Source of the DNA: Salvia splendens
Taxonomy: Eukaryota; Streptophyta; Magnoliopsida; Lamiales; Lamiaceae
Assembly: GCF_004379255.2 (NCBI RefSeq)
Contig: NW_024599375.1
Location: 62,001-126,000 of the forward strand
Direction of reading: 5' to 3'
Length of the DNA stretch: 64,000 nucleotides
The notes beneath the pieces are model-generated. The model did no database searches. It was not told where the DNA came from and saw only the letters and a program-made list of their open reading frames with translations. This document shows positions 10,409 to 21,100 of the stretch, piece by piece. The position numbers and the translations under genes were made by a program. Position 1 is the stretch's first letter. Every line of letters starts with the position of its first letter.

Positions 10409-11658
10409 CACCATGTCGGCCATGGATTTCTTCTTGTTTGGGTTCCTCACGTTTGGCTCGGTGTCATCTCCCAAAGGGTTGTGTGTCCGGTTGTCTTTAG
10501 ATTTAGCCCCAAGGTTTGTTTCGGTATGTGGTCCTTTGGTCGAATCCTTCTCGTTCATGGCTTCATCGGGAGGCCGGGGCGTTCCCATCTCCATCTCGGT
10601 CCTCGCCGGGTCCTTCGCATGCATGCCCGAGGCCGAGGGTGTGGTCAAGTCTCGGAGGGAGTTTTGGGTTGGCTTGGTCGTTGGCCAACCCGGCTTCGTT
10701 AGGGTTGCTCCGGATCCGAATGATGCTCGGATTTTCCGGGTCCTACCCTTTTCTAGAGGTGGAAAATCTTCCAAGGATGGGCCAATCTCAGTGCAAGGCA
10801 TACATGTTTCGGTACCTTTGTCTTTCCCATTTTTAACAAGGTTGACTCTTGGCATATCGACCTTGGCCGGCGAGGATCCGGCGAGGAGGGGTTGCGCCGC
10901 CGTCGTATCAAGCACCTCCGCCATGGTCCAGTCAATGATTTGGAGGATCTCCATTCTTTTTGGCTCTACTTGCTGCATTGGTGGGGGTGAGCAAGGCTCC
11001 ACATGTGACTCCCGTTTTTGGTAAGGGACAAAAGCGCAATTTGTTCCCATTTCGGGTAAGTTGAGTATCTCACTCCCCAATGTACTTTTTGTCACACATG
11101 CAACGTCCAAATCCTCATGAGATACGCCTAGGGGCCCATCTTCCTCACTTCCAACGGTCTTCTCACCCATGACAGGTTCAAGGTCGGACGGTGGTGCGGC
11201 GTCGGCGGCCGGAGCTTTTCCATATACCACCATCTCCATATGGGTGGGTTCCATCCTCGTCGGTAAGGTCCTTAGGGTGAGATTCCATAGCTTGTGCTTC
11301 TTTGTTATCCATGGAGTAAGGCGGGAAAAGTTATACCTTGCATTTAGGGCTGTCAAGGGCGGAGGATGAGCCGGAGATCTCTAGCTCGGAGGTGCCCTCT
11401 CCAAAGTCGAGCTTCTTCGTGAGTTGTTTGTCCTAGGGGAGGATACGAATCTTTTCCAGCCATGGCCTTTGGTGAGGGGTGCCGGCGTGCTCTTCCTAGC
11501 CGTTATCTTATTCTTCTTGCTTGGCATTTTCATTTCTTTGGCTGAGATCTTTGGTGTTTGGTCCTCACTAGAATGGAAGACCATGAGTTGGTCCGGGATA
11601 GATCTAGCCTCCTCGGGGTCCGGAGGTGCCGGGGCGGGGTTTGGAGGTGGGTCCGGAA
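10401..11658 (-). pseudogene. LINE-H ORF1, N-terminal part
   Basis: The start codon expected by alignment to LINE-F (MPDPP) reads ATT here (about 11658). Then follow SKKNKITARKSTPAPL, KGHGWKRFVSSPR, a frameshift near 11400, HMEMVVYGKAPAADAAPP, SEILNLPEMGTN, VEPCSPPPMQQVEPK, AEVLDTTAAQPLL, LEDFPPLEKGRTRKIR and KKKSMADMVRGA. The last block lies upstream of the DUF4283-like core in intact copies, so the RNA-binding domain and zinc knuckle are missing. The low-complexity region between FPPLEKGRT and SMADM is open and charged, as in other copies. Non-functional by truncation, start loss and frameshift. Confidence 0.82.
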
Positions 11659-11949
11659 TGGCCGGTCAAGACGCTCACCTCGTGGCTGGGCGTGGGAGCT
11701 CAAGGTTGGTTCGGCGGCCAAGGTTGTGTGTTGGGGATGATAAAGTCGAGCAAGGATAACGACTCGTCGGGATTGGGAGGATTGGTGCGGTGGCCGAAGG
11801 GTTGTGTGCGACGGGTTGTGAGGGGTTAGAGGAGGGATGTGGAGGGCGGCGTGGAGTGGGTTGCGGCGGCTGGTCGTGTAGGTGTGGGGGCGGCGGGATG
11901 AATCAAGGTGGGGGGATTGCTAGAGAGAAGGAAGAGCGTCTCTCTCTAG
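11659..11949 (-). other. LINE-H 5'UTR with terminal hairpin
   Basis: Non-coding, C-rich on the minus strand. CTAGAGAGA (11949-11941) and TCTCTCTAG (11928-11920) form a perfect 9 bp stem at the extreme 5' end. Confidence 0.7.
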
Positions 11950-11985
11950 AAGTCGGCGGTTAAAATAACTCCTCTCATGAATTTT

Positions 11986-12294
11986 TCATTTGTCCAACCA
12001 CTCTTGCACTTGCCTTTGAATTTCCTTAGTCTCTTCGGGATTGGCTCTATAGGCTGGTCGGTTTGGTAGAACTGCCCCGGGAACAAGGTCAATTTGGTGT
12101 TCAATACCTCTTAATGGAGGTAATCCACTTGATTCTTCCACTGGAAAAATATCTTCGAATTCCTGTAAAAGAGAGACAAAAGTACTTGGCAAAGAAGTGG
12201 TTAATTCGTTAGTGGTAAACAAAGATTGTTTGTACACTAAGATGAAAACACTCTCTTTTTCAACTATTGCACTCTTTATTTCTTTTGCTCCCAC
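11986..12294 (-). pseudogene. Gypsy J pol: PR-RT linker and N-terminus of RT
   Basis: Contains the plant gypsy signature FEDIFPVEESSGLPPLRGIE, followed by HQIDLVPGAVLPNRPAYR and NPEETKEIQRQVQEWLDK, which opens the reverse transcriptase domain. A TGA follows K, and only weak similarity remains for about 10 codons before the LINE-H boundary. The catalytic palm (YVDD-type motif), RNase H and integrase are missing, so no polymerase activity is possible. The frame overlaps the upstream protease-linker frame by about 20 bp, which implies a frameshift between them. Confidence 0.88.
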
Positions 12295-12917
12295 ATAAAT
12301 TTTTTTTTTTCATTCGGACTCTTTTCACTTGACTCTTTTTCAATGCCCTCACCTTTTTTTCTCTCATTCTTACTTTTCTCTCGACTCTTTTTCAATGCCC
12401 TCACTTTTTTTCTCTCAACCTCACGAGCTCTCCTTGCTTGTGACAATTTCTGTTGGTCCTCTTGAACTTGTTGAGGTGTCAATGAGACGAGCATAATAGA
12501 CTTGTTGTGCTTGAAGGTGTAGTGGTTGTGAAATCCATCATAAATCACCCTACGATCAAACTGCCATGGCCTCCCCCAAAGAATGTGACTTGCATGCATT
12601 GGCACAACATCACAAAGAACATCATCTTTATAATTGCCAATTGAAAACGAAATTAGAACTCGCTTAGTCACTCGAATTTCTCCACATTCATTATGCCATT
12701 GTAGCTTGTATGGATTAGGATGTTTTTCCGTTGTTAAGCTCAACTTTTCCACCATTTCAGAACTTGCAACATTTGTGTGGAAGATGTTCTCCCTTTGTTG
12801 ATCATCGTTTCTGTTTTGCATGTTTAGAGCCCTTCGAACCACCAAAAGTTCTCCATGTTCTGGTCCAATCTCCTCCAATTGCTTATCCTCCATCATCGTC
12901 ATCATCTTCACGTTCAC
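12276..12917 (-). pseudogene. Gypsy J protease region, active site deleted
   Basis: The frame reads QRENIFHT and goes straight into NVASSEMVEKLSL, then PYKLQWHNECGEIRVTKR, VLISFSIGNYKDDVLCDVVP and HASHILWGRPWQFDRRV. In plant gypsy retropepsins the catalytic D-G/S-G stretch lies between the equivalents of IFHT and NVAS. It is not present here, so an internal deletion has removed the active site. The C-terminal part is a basic, repetitive K/E/R/S linker (KKSREKSKNERKKGEGIEKE) before RT. A frameshift separates it from the gag-knuckle frame near 12900. Inactive. Confidence 0.8.
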
Positions 12918-13709
12918 TTTCAGATTCTATCTCTCCATTTGGCTTCAAAATCATCACCCTTTTGTTTGGACATTGAGATGCAATGTGTCCAACACCTTGA
13001 CAACAAAAACATTTGATATCTCTATTTCGAGTAGAAGTAGAAGTAGAAATACCTTTACCCTTCTCAAATTCTGTGGACTTGGATGTCGACGTTTCATTTT
13101 GGGGTTTAGAAGCTACCCCAAAATTGGATTTGGATGAAGTTCACTCTTTTGTCCTTGAAGAATGAGAACTTGTTGAAAAATTCTTTTTGATTGTTCCCTT
13201 CTTCTTCAATTGTCCCTCCACCTTCATGGCCATATGAACCATGTCCTCCAACTCCACATAGTGTTGAAGCTCCACAATGTTTGCAATCTCCCTATTCAGC
13301 CCACATAAGAATCGAGTCATGGTTGCTTCTCTATCTTCTTCAACATTTGCCCTAATCATAGCAATCTCCATCTCTTTGTAGTACTCATCAACAGATTTAG
13401 TACCTTGTTTCATAGATTGTAATTTTTGATACAATTCACGAAAATAATGAGAAGGTACAAATCTCTTACGCATAATGCCTTTCATTTCTTCCCAAGTCCA
13501 AATTGGTCTTCCTCCATATCGCCTTGTACTAGTTGTTAATTGATCCCACCAATCTATAGCATAGTCAGTGAATTCAATAGCAGCAAGCCTAACCTTTTTC
13601 TCCTCGGAATAGTTGTGACATTCAAAGATGAGATCCACCTTTCTCTCCCACTCCAAATAAGCTTCGGGGTCACTCCTTCCTTGGAATGTTGGGATCTTCA
13701 GTTTGATGC

Positions 13710-13714
<5 letters not shown>
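12905..13714 (-). pseudogene. Gypsy J gag: capsid-like domain and zinc knuckle
   Basis: Retrotransposon gag domain: LKIPTFQGRSDPEAYLEWER, KVDLIFECHNYSEEKKVRLA, DYAIDWWDQL, WEEMKGIMRKRFVPSHYFRE and LQSMKQGTKSVDEYYKEME, followed by CGLNREIANIVELQHY. After a TGA at about 13141-13143 the same frame continues through an S/T-rich spacer to the knuckle CFCCQGVGHIASQC (CX2CX4HX4C, about 13003-12960), and then an acidic stretch that runs into a stop. Gag forms the virus-like particle and the knuckle binds RNA. The first codons of this block lie in the LINE-A target duplication. Broken by a stop and by three LINE insertions. Confidence 0.88.
13697..13714. repeat. TSD of LINE-A, left copy
   Basis: TTCAGTTTGATGCTTCTC (16 bp certain, 18 bp maximum), repeated at 21435-21452. 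It lies in gypsy J gag. Confidence 0.95.
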
Positions 13715-13754
<40 letters not shown>

Positions 13755-13771
13755 CAAACACCTCTACGGTG

Positions 13772-13912
13772 GAGGGTTCGTGGGTCCCTCATCCCTATAT
13801 TTCCACAAGAGATAATTACAAGGCGTGGCCACACCCAAAAGTGGTGTGCCGTAACAAAATCAAGAGTAGTATGCGGTCCGATCCCACAAGGTTCGGACCT
13901 CATCATACTCCT
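13772..13912 (-). promoter_or_regulatory. LINE-A 3'UTR stem-loop cluster
   Basis: On the minus strand: GTATG..GGTCCG/CGGACC..CATAC, then CACACC/GGTGTG (13848-13830), then GAGGG/CCCTC (13790-13772) just before the poly(A). Probable RT recognition structures, by analogy with stringent LINEs. Confidence 0.6.
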
Positions 13913-13968
13913 TTCCAAAATACAATTAACCACAAAGCTAGTCACTATTGTCTCCCATCGTCTCATGA

Positions 13969-16900
13969 TCAACTTTGATGCCCGTCCCCGTCTAGGTTTC
14001 GGATGTGCGACACTCCCATCTCGTCCAATCTAACCAAGTCCAATAGTTCTCTCGGTGCTGAGTTGTAGTGCATTCGTAGGCCACTGTCTTGGACTAGCCC
14101 CATTTTCGCAAGGAAGTCCGCCGCTTTGTTCCCCTCCCTGTGTATGAAGGTGGCTCGGAATTTGAGTTGGCGTTTGAGAATGGTTAGTTGCGCCACCGCT
14201 TGCCGAGCGAGTGCCGGCCCCCATCCCGTCCCATTGACCAGTTTGATTGCTTGCTCTGCATCTGACTCAATCCAGATTGGTAGGCCGTATTCCTTGGCTA
14301 TATTTAGCCCGTGAATCATGGCCAACAGCTCCGCTTCTAACGCCGAGTGGGCTTCAAGGGGTGTGCTGACGGCGACGAGCATCTTACCCGAGTGGTCTCG
14401 AATAATCCCGCCAGCCCCTGTACTGCCGTTCGCTTCATTATAGGAGCCATCCGTGTTGAGCTTTATCCACGGCTGATCCGGGGGGTTCCATTTGATTGCC
14501 ATGGCTAGGGGTAGCGCCCTGATTGCCGCCGCTTGTTGAGGAATATTGATTCCAAGTTTAACTCCCTTCCAATGTTTCGGCTTCAAGCTTCCATTAGACA
14601 TAGCATTTCGAATGAACATGTGGACCTGCCATACCACGTTTTGTGGTTTAAACTGTGTGCCTTGGTGGCGGCTCCTGTTTCTCTCCGACCATATAAACCA
14701 AAGGATGAGGTATGGAGTGGCTCGGCTAAGATGTTTCTTGTTCGGCTGTTGGCACCTTCGCGCCCACACTTCGATTCTCGTAGGGATTGTGTCATTGATA
14801 TGGATGCGTGGGAACGGGCCTGTGAACCAGCCGTCGAACTCACTCCATACTCTGCGAGCTCCATATCCCTGGATGAAGAGGTGTTGGAGTGACTCAGTGT
14901 TCGGTCTGTGGGGGCAGCATTGGCACTTAGAGGCTAGCTCAATCTCCCGCCACTGAAGTTTCGTGTCAACCGGCACCCGATTGGAGAGAAGCCTCCAGAT
15001 AAAGATGGCTATTGAGTTGGTGAGGCCTACCTTCCAAACGTCCCCCAAACCATGGATGATCGGGTTTCGTCCTCGAAGTGTGTCCCATGTCGAAGCCACC
15101 GTGAATTCCCCATGCTTAGAGAGGTTCCACCTCGGGATATCCTGTTCGTCATGGAGGATCGGTGTATTAATGATGCCATCGATAACATGCTGAGGGAGGC
15201 CGGCCTGGTTGTGAAGGAGTTGAAGCTTGGGCACATCCCAACCACCATTTGTAATGAACTCCGAGACCCGGGTGGTTGGTCTTCCCCTATCATCAAGACT
15301 AAGTTCCCTCAGAGGGCTATTGCCAAGCCAAATGTCATCCCAGAAGTAGATGTCCCCTTGTCCCACTAGCCATCTCATGTGCGGTTGCGCGAGGGGCCAT
15401 GCTCTTGAGAGCCTTCTCCACGTAGGGCTACTCCTGCTCGGCAATCTCAAGGTGAGCGGTGTGGAGTTGGAGCAATATTTTGCCATCATGTATCTTGCCC
15501 AAAGGGAGTTTTGCTCCCGAAAGCGCCACCAAAGTTTGATATTGAAGGCGTGGAGGACCTCCATAGTTTTTCGGATCCCAAGGCCTCCTTCATCAGTGGG
15601 CCGGCACATTTGTTCCCATCCAATCCAATGGGTCCGCTTCTTTTCATTCGTAGACCCCCAAAAGAATCGGGCCATTTGTTGATCAAGTTGCTTGAGGGTA
15701 CCGGCCGTGGGCTCGACGGCTTGAAAGATGTGCAAGGGGATCGCTTCAAGAGTGCTCTTAATCAACGTAAGCCTTCCTCCAAAGGATAGGTGACGGTGTG
15801 CCCATCCTGAGATCCTTCTTGCAATCTTTTCCCGTAGAAAGAGGAACATGTCCGTGCGTTTGACATCACGATAGATAGGGACTCCGAGATAGAGAAAAGG
15901 AAAGGCCCCTCTAGAGAAGCCTCCTTCCGCCTGGATCGAGTTTGCCCAATGTTCATGGGCCTCGGCAATATAGAAATTACTCTTGGCGAGGCTGACTTGT
16001 TGGCCGGAGACTCTTTCATATTTTTCGAGACAGGCTCTTAGCCGGCGCATAGGATTTGCCGCCGCTTGAGTGAAGATGATAATGTCGTCCGCATAGGCTA
16101 GATGGCTGATCTCCATGCATCTCCGGGAGGCTTTGAACGTCATGTCCTTTTGGCCGAGGATGAGCTTATCTAATGCTCGGGACAGGTAGTCCGCAGCGAT
16201 TACGAACAGAGCGGGGGAGATCGGGTCTCCTTGCCGAAGTCCTCGAGTTGATCTAAAGAAGCCCGAGGGTGCCCCGTTAACAAGGACCGAGAACCAGCAG
16301 CACCCAATACACCTCTCCATAAGTGAAATCCATGAATCCGGGAAACCCATACGGCGTAAAACTTTGAAGAGGAATGGCCATTGGACCCTATCATAGGCTT
16401 TAGCCATGTCAATCTTTACTGCCACATTAGGCGCTGGGGAGCATCTAGCAAGCTCATGGAACATCTCTTGAGCCAGAAGTGCGTTGTCGTTAAGGAGCCG
16501 ACCTTTGACAAATCCACTTTGGTTTGGGGAGATGACCTGTGGGAGGAAAGGAGAGAGTCGAGAGGTGAGTACCTTGGTAATGATCTTGTTTAAAACATTG
16601 CAGAGACTGATGGGTCGGTAGTCGGTCCATGACTCCGGCGATGCCTTCTTTGGGATAAGGACTATGCTTGTGGCCGTGATGCTCCTCGGCAGGAAGGCCC
16701 CTCTGAAGAACTGTCTGATTGCTTCCACTACCTCCGGCCCCACAATGGGCCAGCAGGCTTGATAGAAGGTGGCCGAGAAGCCGTCGGGTCCGGGTGCACT
16801 ATCTCCGGAAATGCAAAAGGTGGCACTCCTGACCTCGTCCGCACTTGGAGCATCTGCGATGTCAGCGAACTGCTCGGCTGAGTGGACCTGCTGGATTAGG

Positions 16901-18135
16901 TCGAGGTCTGGATCTTCAAGTGTCGGATTGTTGGGGGCAAGGAGTTGTTGGAAGAACTCCACTGCGGACTTTTTAATCTCGGCTTCCTCGGTGAGCTCCT
17001 GCCCATTGACACGTATTGAATGGATGCGGAGACGAACCCTCTTTTGTTTCACCCAGCTTTGGTAGAACCGGGTATTTTTGTCTCCCTCGGCAAGCCACCT
17101 CAAAGCTGCCTTCTGTCGCCAAAAATCTTCTTCCATTCTCAGCAAAAGGATGTACTCGGCAATGTGTTTGTTGATCGCTGTCCTGTGATCCGGAGTCGGC
17201 CTTGCTTCGAAACAAGATTGGGCCAGAGCAATTTCTTCCTCCTTTTCTTTTAGATTAGCATGGATGTTTCCAAAAACCTCTTTGTTCCACTCCTTAAGGG
17301 CCTTTTTAACTCTGGCCTGCTTGATTTGAATGTTTAGGATTCCACCCGCCCCCGTGGGCTCCTCCCATGCTTTTTGCACTACGGCCATGAATCCTTCATG
17401 TCGGATCCACATGTTCTGGAACCTGAAAGCCTTGGCTCCAGCGGATGTGTTCATCTTCGTGCACCTGACAAGAATTGGTCCATGGTCCGAGGCAATCCGG
17501 GGGAGGTTCGTAACCCGAGTAGCCTCGAAGGTCTTAGTCCAATCCTCGCTGACAAGCACTCTATCCAACCTTTCAAAAAGGCCATTCTTGGCCCAAGTGA
17601 ATGCCGCTCCATCAAAACCAGGGTCAAGCAGCCTACAATCTTCCGTTGCCTCCGCAAAATCTACCATCTCGGCTTGCCGGTTGGTATCACTTCCGACTCT
17701 GTCTTGGTGAGATAGCATGGTGTTGAAATCGCCACCGATGATCCAAGGTGTTCCCTCAAGAGGCCCGGCAATCTCTCTCATCTTGTCCCATAAGTGATGT
17801 CTTTCAGCCCTTGTACATTTGGCGTACACGGCTGAGATGGCCACCGGCCTAGCAAGGCGGTGGGATTTGAGGTACCCGTGGAGAATTTGTTCCGAGTCAA
17901 CCTCAATATCAAAAGTGGACCCCTCTTCCGCAAACATCCAAATCTTCTCGTTCGTGTTCGAACCAATGAAGGACAGCCCCAAGGCCTTAGAGAAACGGTC
18001 CGGGTCCGGTTGTGTGAGCGGTTCCATTATTGCAAGAAATAAAACATTATGACAACCAATTAGTCTTTTCAGAACGTTTTGAGTGGGCGCATTCGCGATC
18101 CCCCTCACGTTCCAAAACATGAGATTGTACGACAT
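13969..18135 (-). CDS. LINE-A ORF2: APE endonuclease, RT, zf-RVT and RNase H
   Basis: A polyprotein of 1388 residues from the ATG at 18135 (MSYNLMFWNVRG), 2 nt after the ORF1 stop. APE endonuclease, residues 1-230: N9 (FWNVRG), E38 (IMEP), D136/N138 (GGDFN), D217/H218 (SDHGP), which nicks target DNA. RT, about 400-750: SAPGPDGF, KIDMAKAYDRV (motif A), GLRQGDPISP and YADD at 681-684 (motif C). A zf-RVT-like segment is near 1000-1090 (ASKCQCCPHR, ESLQHLF). RVT_3-type RNase H, about 1220-1350: D1229 (NTDGS), E1269 (EAELL), D1292 (ESDAE), D1340 (HREGNKAADFLAK). All catalytic residues I can identify are present. Compared with LINE-B and C it has about ten substitutions, for example RRMGF where B and C have RCMGF. 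Likely competent. Confidence 0.95.
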   Translation of the reverse strand: MSYNLMFWNVRGIANAPTQNVLKRLIGCHNVLFLAIMEPLTQPDPDRFSKALGLSFIGSNTNEKIWMFAEEGSTFDIEVDSEQILHGYLKSHRLARPVAISAVYAKCTRAERHHLWDKMREIAGPLEGTPWIIGGDFNTMLSHQDRVGSDTNRQAEMVDFAEATEDCRLLDPGFDGAAFTWAKNGLFERLDRVLVSEDWTKTFEATRVTNLPRIASDHGPILVRCTKMNTSAGAKAFRFQNMWIRHEGFMAVVQKAWEEPTGAGGILNIQIKQARVKKALKEWNKEVFGNIHANLKEKEEEIALAQSCFEARPTPDHRTAINKHIAEYILLLRMEEDFWRQKAALRWLAEGDKNTRFYQSWVKQKRVRLRIHSIRVNGQELTEEAEIKKSAVEFFQQLLAPNNPTLEDPDLDLIQQVHSAEQFADIADAPSADEVRSATFCISGDSAPGPDGFSATFYQACWPIVGPEVVEAIRQFFRGAFLPRSITATSIVLIPKKASPESWTDYRPISLCNVLNKIITKVLTSRLSPFLPQVISPNQSGFVKGRLLNDNALLAQEMFHELARCSPAPNVAVKIDMAKAYDRVQWPFLFKVLRRMGFPDSWISLMERCIGCCWFSVLVNGAPSGFFRSTRGLRQGDPISPALFVIAADYLSRALDKLILGQKDMTFKASRRCMEISHLAYADDIIIFTQAAANPMRRLRACLEKYERVSGQQVSLAKSNFYIAEAHEHWANSIQAEGGFSRGAFPFLYLGVPIYRDVKRTDMFLFLREKIARRISGWAHRHLSFGGRLTLIKSTLEAIPLHIFQAVEPTAGTLKQLDQQMARFFWGSTNEKKRTHWIGWEQMCRPTDEGGLGIRKTMEVLHAFNIKLWWRFREQNSLWARYMMAKYCSNSTPLTLRLPSRSSPTWRRLSRAWPLAQPHMRWLVGQGDIYFWDDIWLGNSPLRELSLDDRGRPTTRVSEFITNGGWDVPKLQLLHNQAGLPQHVIDGIINTPILHDEQDIPRWNLSKHGEFTVASTWDTLRGRNPIIHGLGDVWKVGLTNSIAIFIWRLLSNRVPVDTKLQWREIELASKCQCCPHRPNTESLQHLFIQGYGARRVWSEFDGWFTGPFPRIHINDTIPTRIEVWARRCQQPNKKHLSRATPYLILWFIWSERNRSRHQGTQFKPQNVVWQVHMFIRNAMSNGSLKPKHWKGVKLGINIPQQAAAIRALPLAMAIKWNPPDQPWIKLNTDGSYNEANGSTGAGGIIRDHSGKMLVAVSTPLEAHSALEAELLAMIHGLNIAKEYGLPIWIESDAEQAIKLVNGTGWGPALARQAVAQLTILKRQLKFRATFIHREGNKAADFLAKMGLVQDSGLRMHYNSAPRELLDLVRLDEMGVSHIRNLDGDGHQS

Positions 18136-18137
18136 TA

Positions 18138-21100
18138 TTAACAAGAAGGGTGCGTACCCAAAGAGGTTGAAGGCCCTCCTTGATAGTCAGTACGGTGTTG
18201 CTCTTTGTTCGGAGCGACCTCCTCGGCGTCCTCGGCCGAACTGTTGCCTCCTAACTTCTCGGCCCCCACGTGCAATTCCATAAGGTCTTCGTCCGCATCC
18301 CCACAATTCTCAACATCAAATTCTCCGTTCTCCATGAGAGTATAATATTGGTTAGTGCTCATGTGGTTCTTTGCCGAGAAGAACCCACGCCCCCTTGTCA
18401 AAGCATGGCGCGCGCCTCCTCTCGGATTCCCTCGCCGAACTGGTGAGACCAAGCTCCTCGCATTGGGGGAGCCCCACTCCACGTCCATGTTCCCACGTGG
18501 TGCTGGTGGTTCGGTGGTGGGATGCAATGGATTCCCCCGGTTCGGTGGGGACTTCCCAATCTCGATCCCGGCAATGAGCCCGGCATTCTGAGTTCCGGAG
18601 CTCGGTCCGCTCCCCAAAGTAGAGTCACCCTTGGAGTTCGGTCCCTCCCAGGAAGTATCACCGGAGTCCTCCCCATTTGTTTTGTTATTGTTTGGTCGAT
18701 CACCGGCCTTGCCTTGCTTCTTCCCCTGATGTTTCCATTCGTTGGAGCTGGAGGCATTCTTCCCCATATCTTGCTTCCCCTTCTCGGTCTGTCTCTCGGG
18801 TTGTGGCTGTTTTGGCGGGCCGTTGTGGTAGTTTCTCTTTGGCGGCCGTTCCTTCTTGCCCGTCGCATAGCACACCTCACTTGCATGGCCGACATGTTTG
18901 CATTCTCGGCAATATGATGGTATCTTGTCCCATCGGACTCGCTGCACCGTTTCTCGCCCACCAAGATCGAGGATTATCTCTTCGGTAGGTGGTTTTGTGA
19001 TGTCTATCTCGACGCAAATTCGGGCAAATGAAAGCCGAGTCTTGTTTGCCGTGGCTCGATCAATTTGTATTGGATTGCCGAGAAGCTTGCCGATGGCGAA
19101 TAAGGCGGATTGGTCGAAAAGATGAATGGGGAGGCCAATTAGGTTGCACCAAATTGCCGCAATGGGGGACTCGCAGTAAGCATCAAAGTCCGGGGACCAT
19201 TTGAAGACCCTCATCGGGTGTCGGTCAATGAGCCAAACGGGCGTACCCCTTGGGCCTCCAAGGATTCGGGCATAGTCCGCCAAGTCCTCGCATTGAATGA
19301 GAATATGTTTAGCATTAATGTACTTCCAACTAAATCCACACCGAAGTTTAATATTATCGAGGGTCTTTTGGATTTGCAGTCCCGTGGGGATAGAGTGAGA
19401 GAACTTACCCACAATGGCGTGTCCCATGCTCTCAGCAAGCTTTTGAGTTTCCGCTCCGGAGAAGTAAATGGCCGGGATGCCGTCGGACACTGAAGCAAAT
19501 CCAATGTTCTGGAGCTTATCCGGTTCAAAGGCTTGGGGGCCGGTAGGGTCAGTCGAGCCTTTGAGCATGTCCGCCATCGTTTTCGGCCGACCGGGGTGGC
19601 TTGCGGCGCCTTCACCCCGGCCTTGTAGAGTGTTACTCGCCGAGCCCGACGGGGTACCCCTAAGCAAGTCCACCATCGATTTCGGCCACGACGAGGTCCC
19701 CGGTGTAGCTTCTGCCCCCCCAAGTTGATTAACTACATTCGGCCCTTGTGTTGCGGCATCCGTCGCGGACTTAGGTGTGTTTCCATTTCTCTTCGGATTG
19801 TTGAGTTCGGCTTCTCCATTCTCGGTGTGGATCTTCTCGGCACCTACGTTGCCGTTGTGTGCCCTTCTCGGCTTTTCCATTCTCGGCTTTTCGGCTTTTT
19901 CTTTCTCGGTGTGGATCTTCTCGACTTTTTCCTTCTCGGTGAGGATCTGTTCGGCATCATCCATAGGCGTATCGTTGGGTGTTGGTGTGTCTCTTATCAC
20001 TGCAACCATCTCGGCACTAGGCGTGGCCTTGTTCGTCGTCTCGATAAAAGGCTTTTCTCGGTAGACGTTAGGGTTCGACTTCGGTCGCGGCTGGCCGAGC
20101 TCCGCACTGTAATGTTCCGAACTAGCCTCAAACGTAGCTCGGAGCTTGCTAGTTCGTCCTCGTTCGAGAGGGGGAAAGTCCTCAAGAGAGGGTCCATTCC
20201 CATCCCGAGGTGTGTGTGTGACACTTTGCATGCATCCCGAAGAGTTTAGGGGGAACTCCAGTGGTTTGTGACCGGCCGTAATGAGAGGTTGCGCAACCAA
20301 TGTGTCTAGCATCTCCGCCGAGTCCAAGGCGGCTAAGTGGATGATTTCGGCCTTTGTTGGTTGCGTTGGGGCCTCCACGACAATCGTCTCACGTGAGCTC
20401 TTGGGACGGAAAGGAGTTAGCCCACTTTCGGAAGGAGGTTTTGGTCTCCAAGCCAATTCGGGAAAGTTGGGTTGCTGCAAAAAGGAGCTAGATTTTTGTT
20501 GTTTTGGGGGCTCAACGGATGCATTGGGGCCAGCATCACGTGGTGTTCCGAAGTGGCAAGGCGCCAAGGAACTTTCGGAAAGTGATTTTGTTGTTGTGCC
20601 CATTTCGGGCAAGTTGACTAGCGCGTCCACCAAGGCCTTTTGACCCATGCTAGAGCCATCTCTCTCCGAGCAGCCATCATGTGGGGGGTTGTGCTCTCCT
20701 CCGTCACCGGTCCCCGCGTTTGCGCCGGCCGCAAGGTCATCGGCCGGAGCGTTGTCAACAGTTCTGGCGCCGGCAAGTTCTTCATTAATCTTAGCTTCAT
20801 CTTCACCGTTGGGATTAGGGGAGGGCTCCATCGACGTCGGGAAGATGGGGCCTTTGCATTTTGGACTTCCGACCGGCGAGCTCCCTTCGGTCCCGAAATC
20901 AATCTTTTTCCTAAGTTGCTTGTCCTCCGGCATCGGTGAGGGTACGAACCTTTTCCGACCAGTGCCTTTGGTGGGAGGGGCTGGTGTACTTTTCCGTGCC
21001 TTCACCTTCATTTTTAAAGTTTTCCTCGCCACTTTCTTGCAGGGAAAAATTATGGAGGGAGACTCCTCCGACGTGAAAGTCATTGGCTGGTCCGAGAGAG

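Larger units (their letters stand above)
10400..11950 (-). mobile_element. LINE-H, 5'UTR and 5' half of ORF1
   Basis: On the minus strand the element starts with the family hairpin CTAGAGAGA...TCTCTCTAG (11949-11920), a roughly 290 bp leader and ORF1, which ends at the 10399 breakpoint. It is inserted in the gypsy RT just after QEWLDK. It resembles the LINE-F and LINE-P subfamily. About 15 bp between its 5' hairpin and recognisable gypsy sequence (11951-11965) are unexplained. Confidence 0.78.
11966..13714 (-). mobile_element. Gypsy element J, segment 1 (gag to start of RT)
   Basis: Ty3/gypsy LTR retrotransposon on the minus strand. From right to left: gag, CCHC knuckle, remains of protease, basic linker, start of RT. 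The RT is cut at about 11966 by LINE-H and its remainder is not in the window. The right edge of this segment is the LINE-A insertion site. Gag continues at 21453-21634 and starts at 40852. Confidence 0.85.

Noticed and set aside
10400..11950. LINE-I/LINE-H as one insertion with a 5' inversion (twin priming)
   Set aside because: Both halves have their own 5'UTR and belong to different subfamilies, and neither has a 3' end; a twin-primed copy has one 3' end and tail.
12300..12420. A simple-sequence or microsatellite locus in the T-rich strand
   Set aside because: It encodes the Lys/Glu-rich linker of the gypsy polyprotein in frame, so the repetitiveness is protein-level low complexity.
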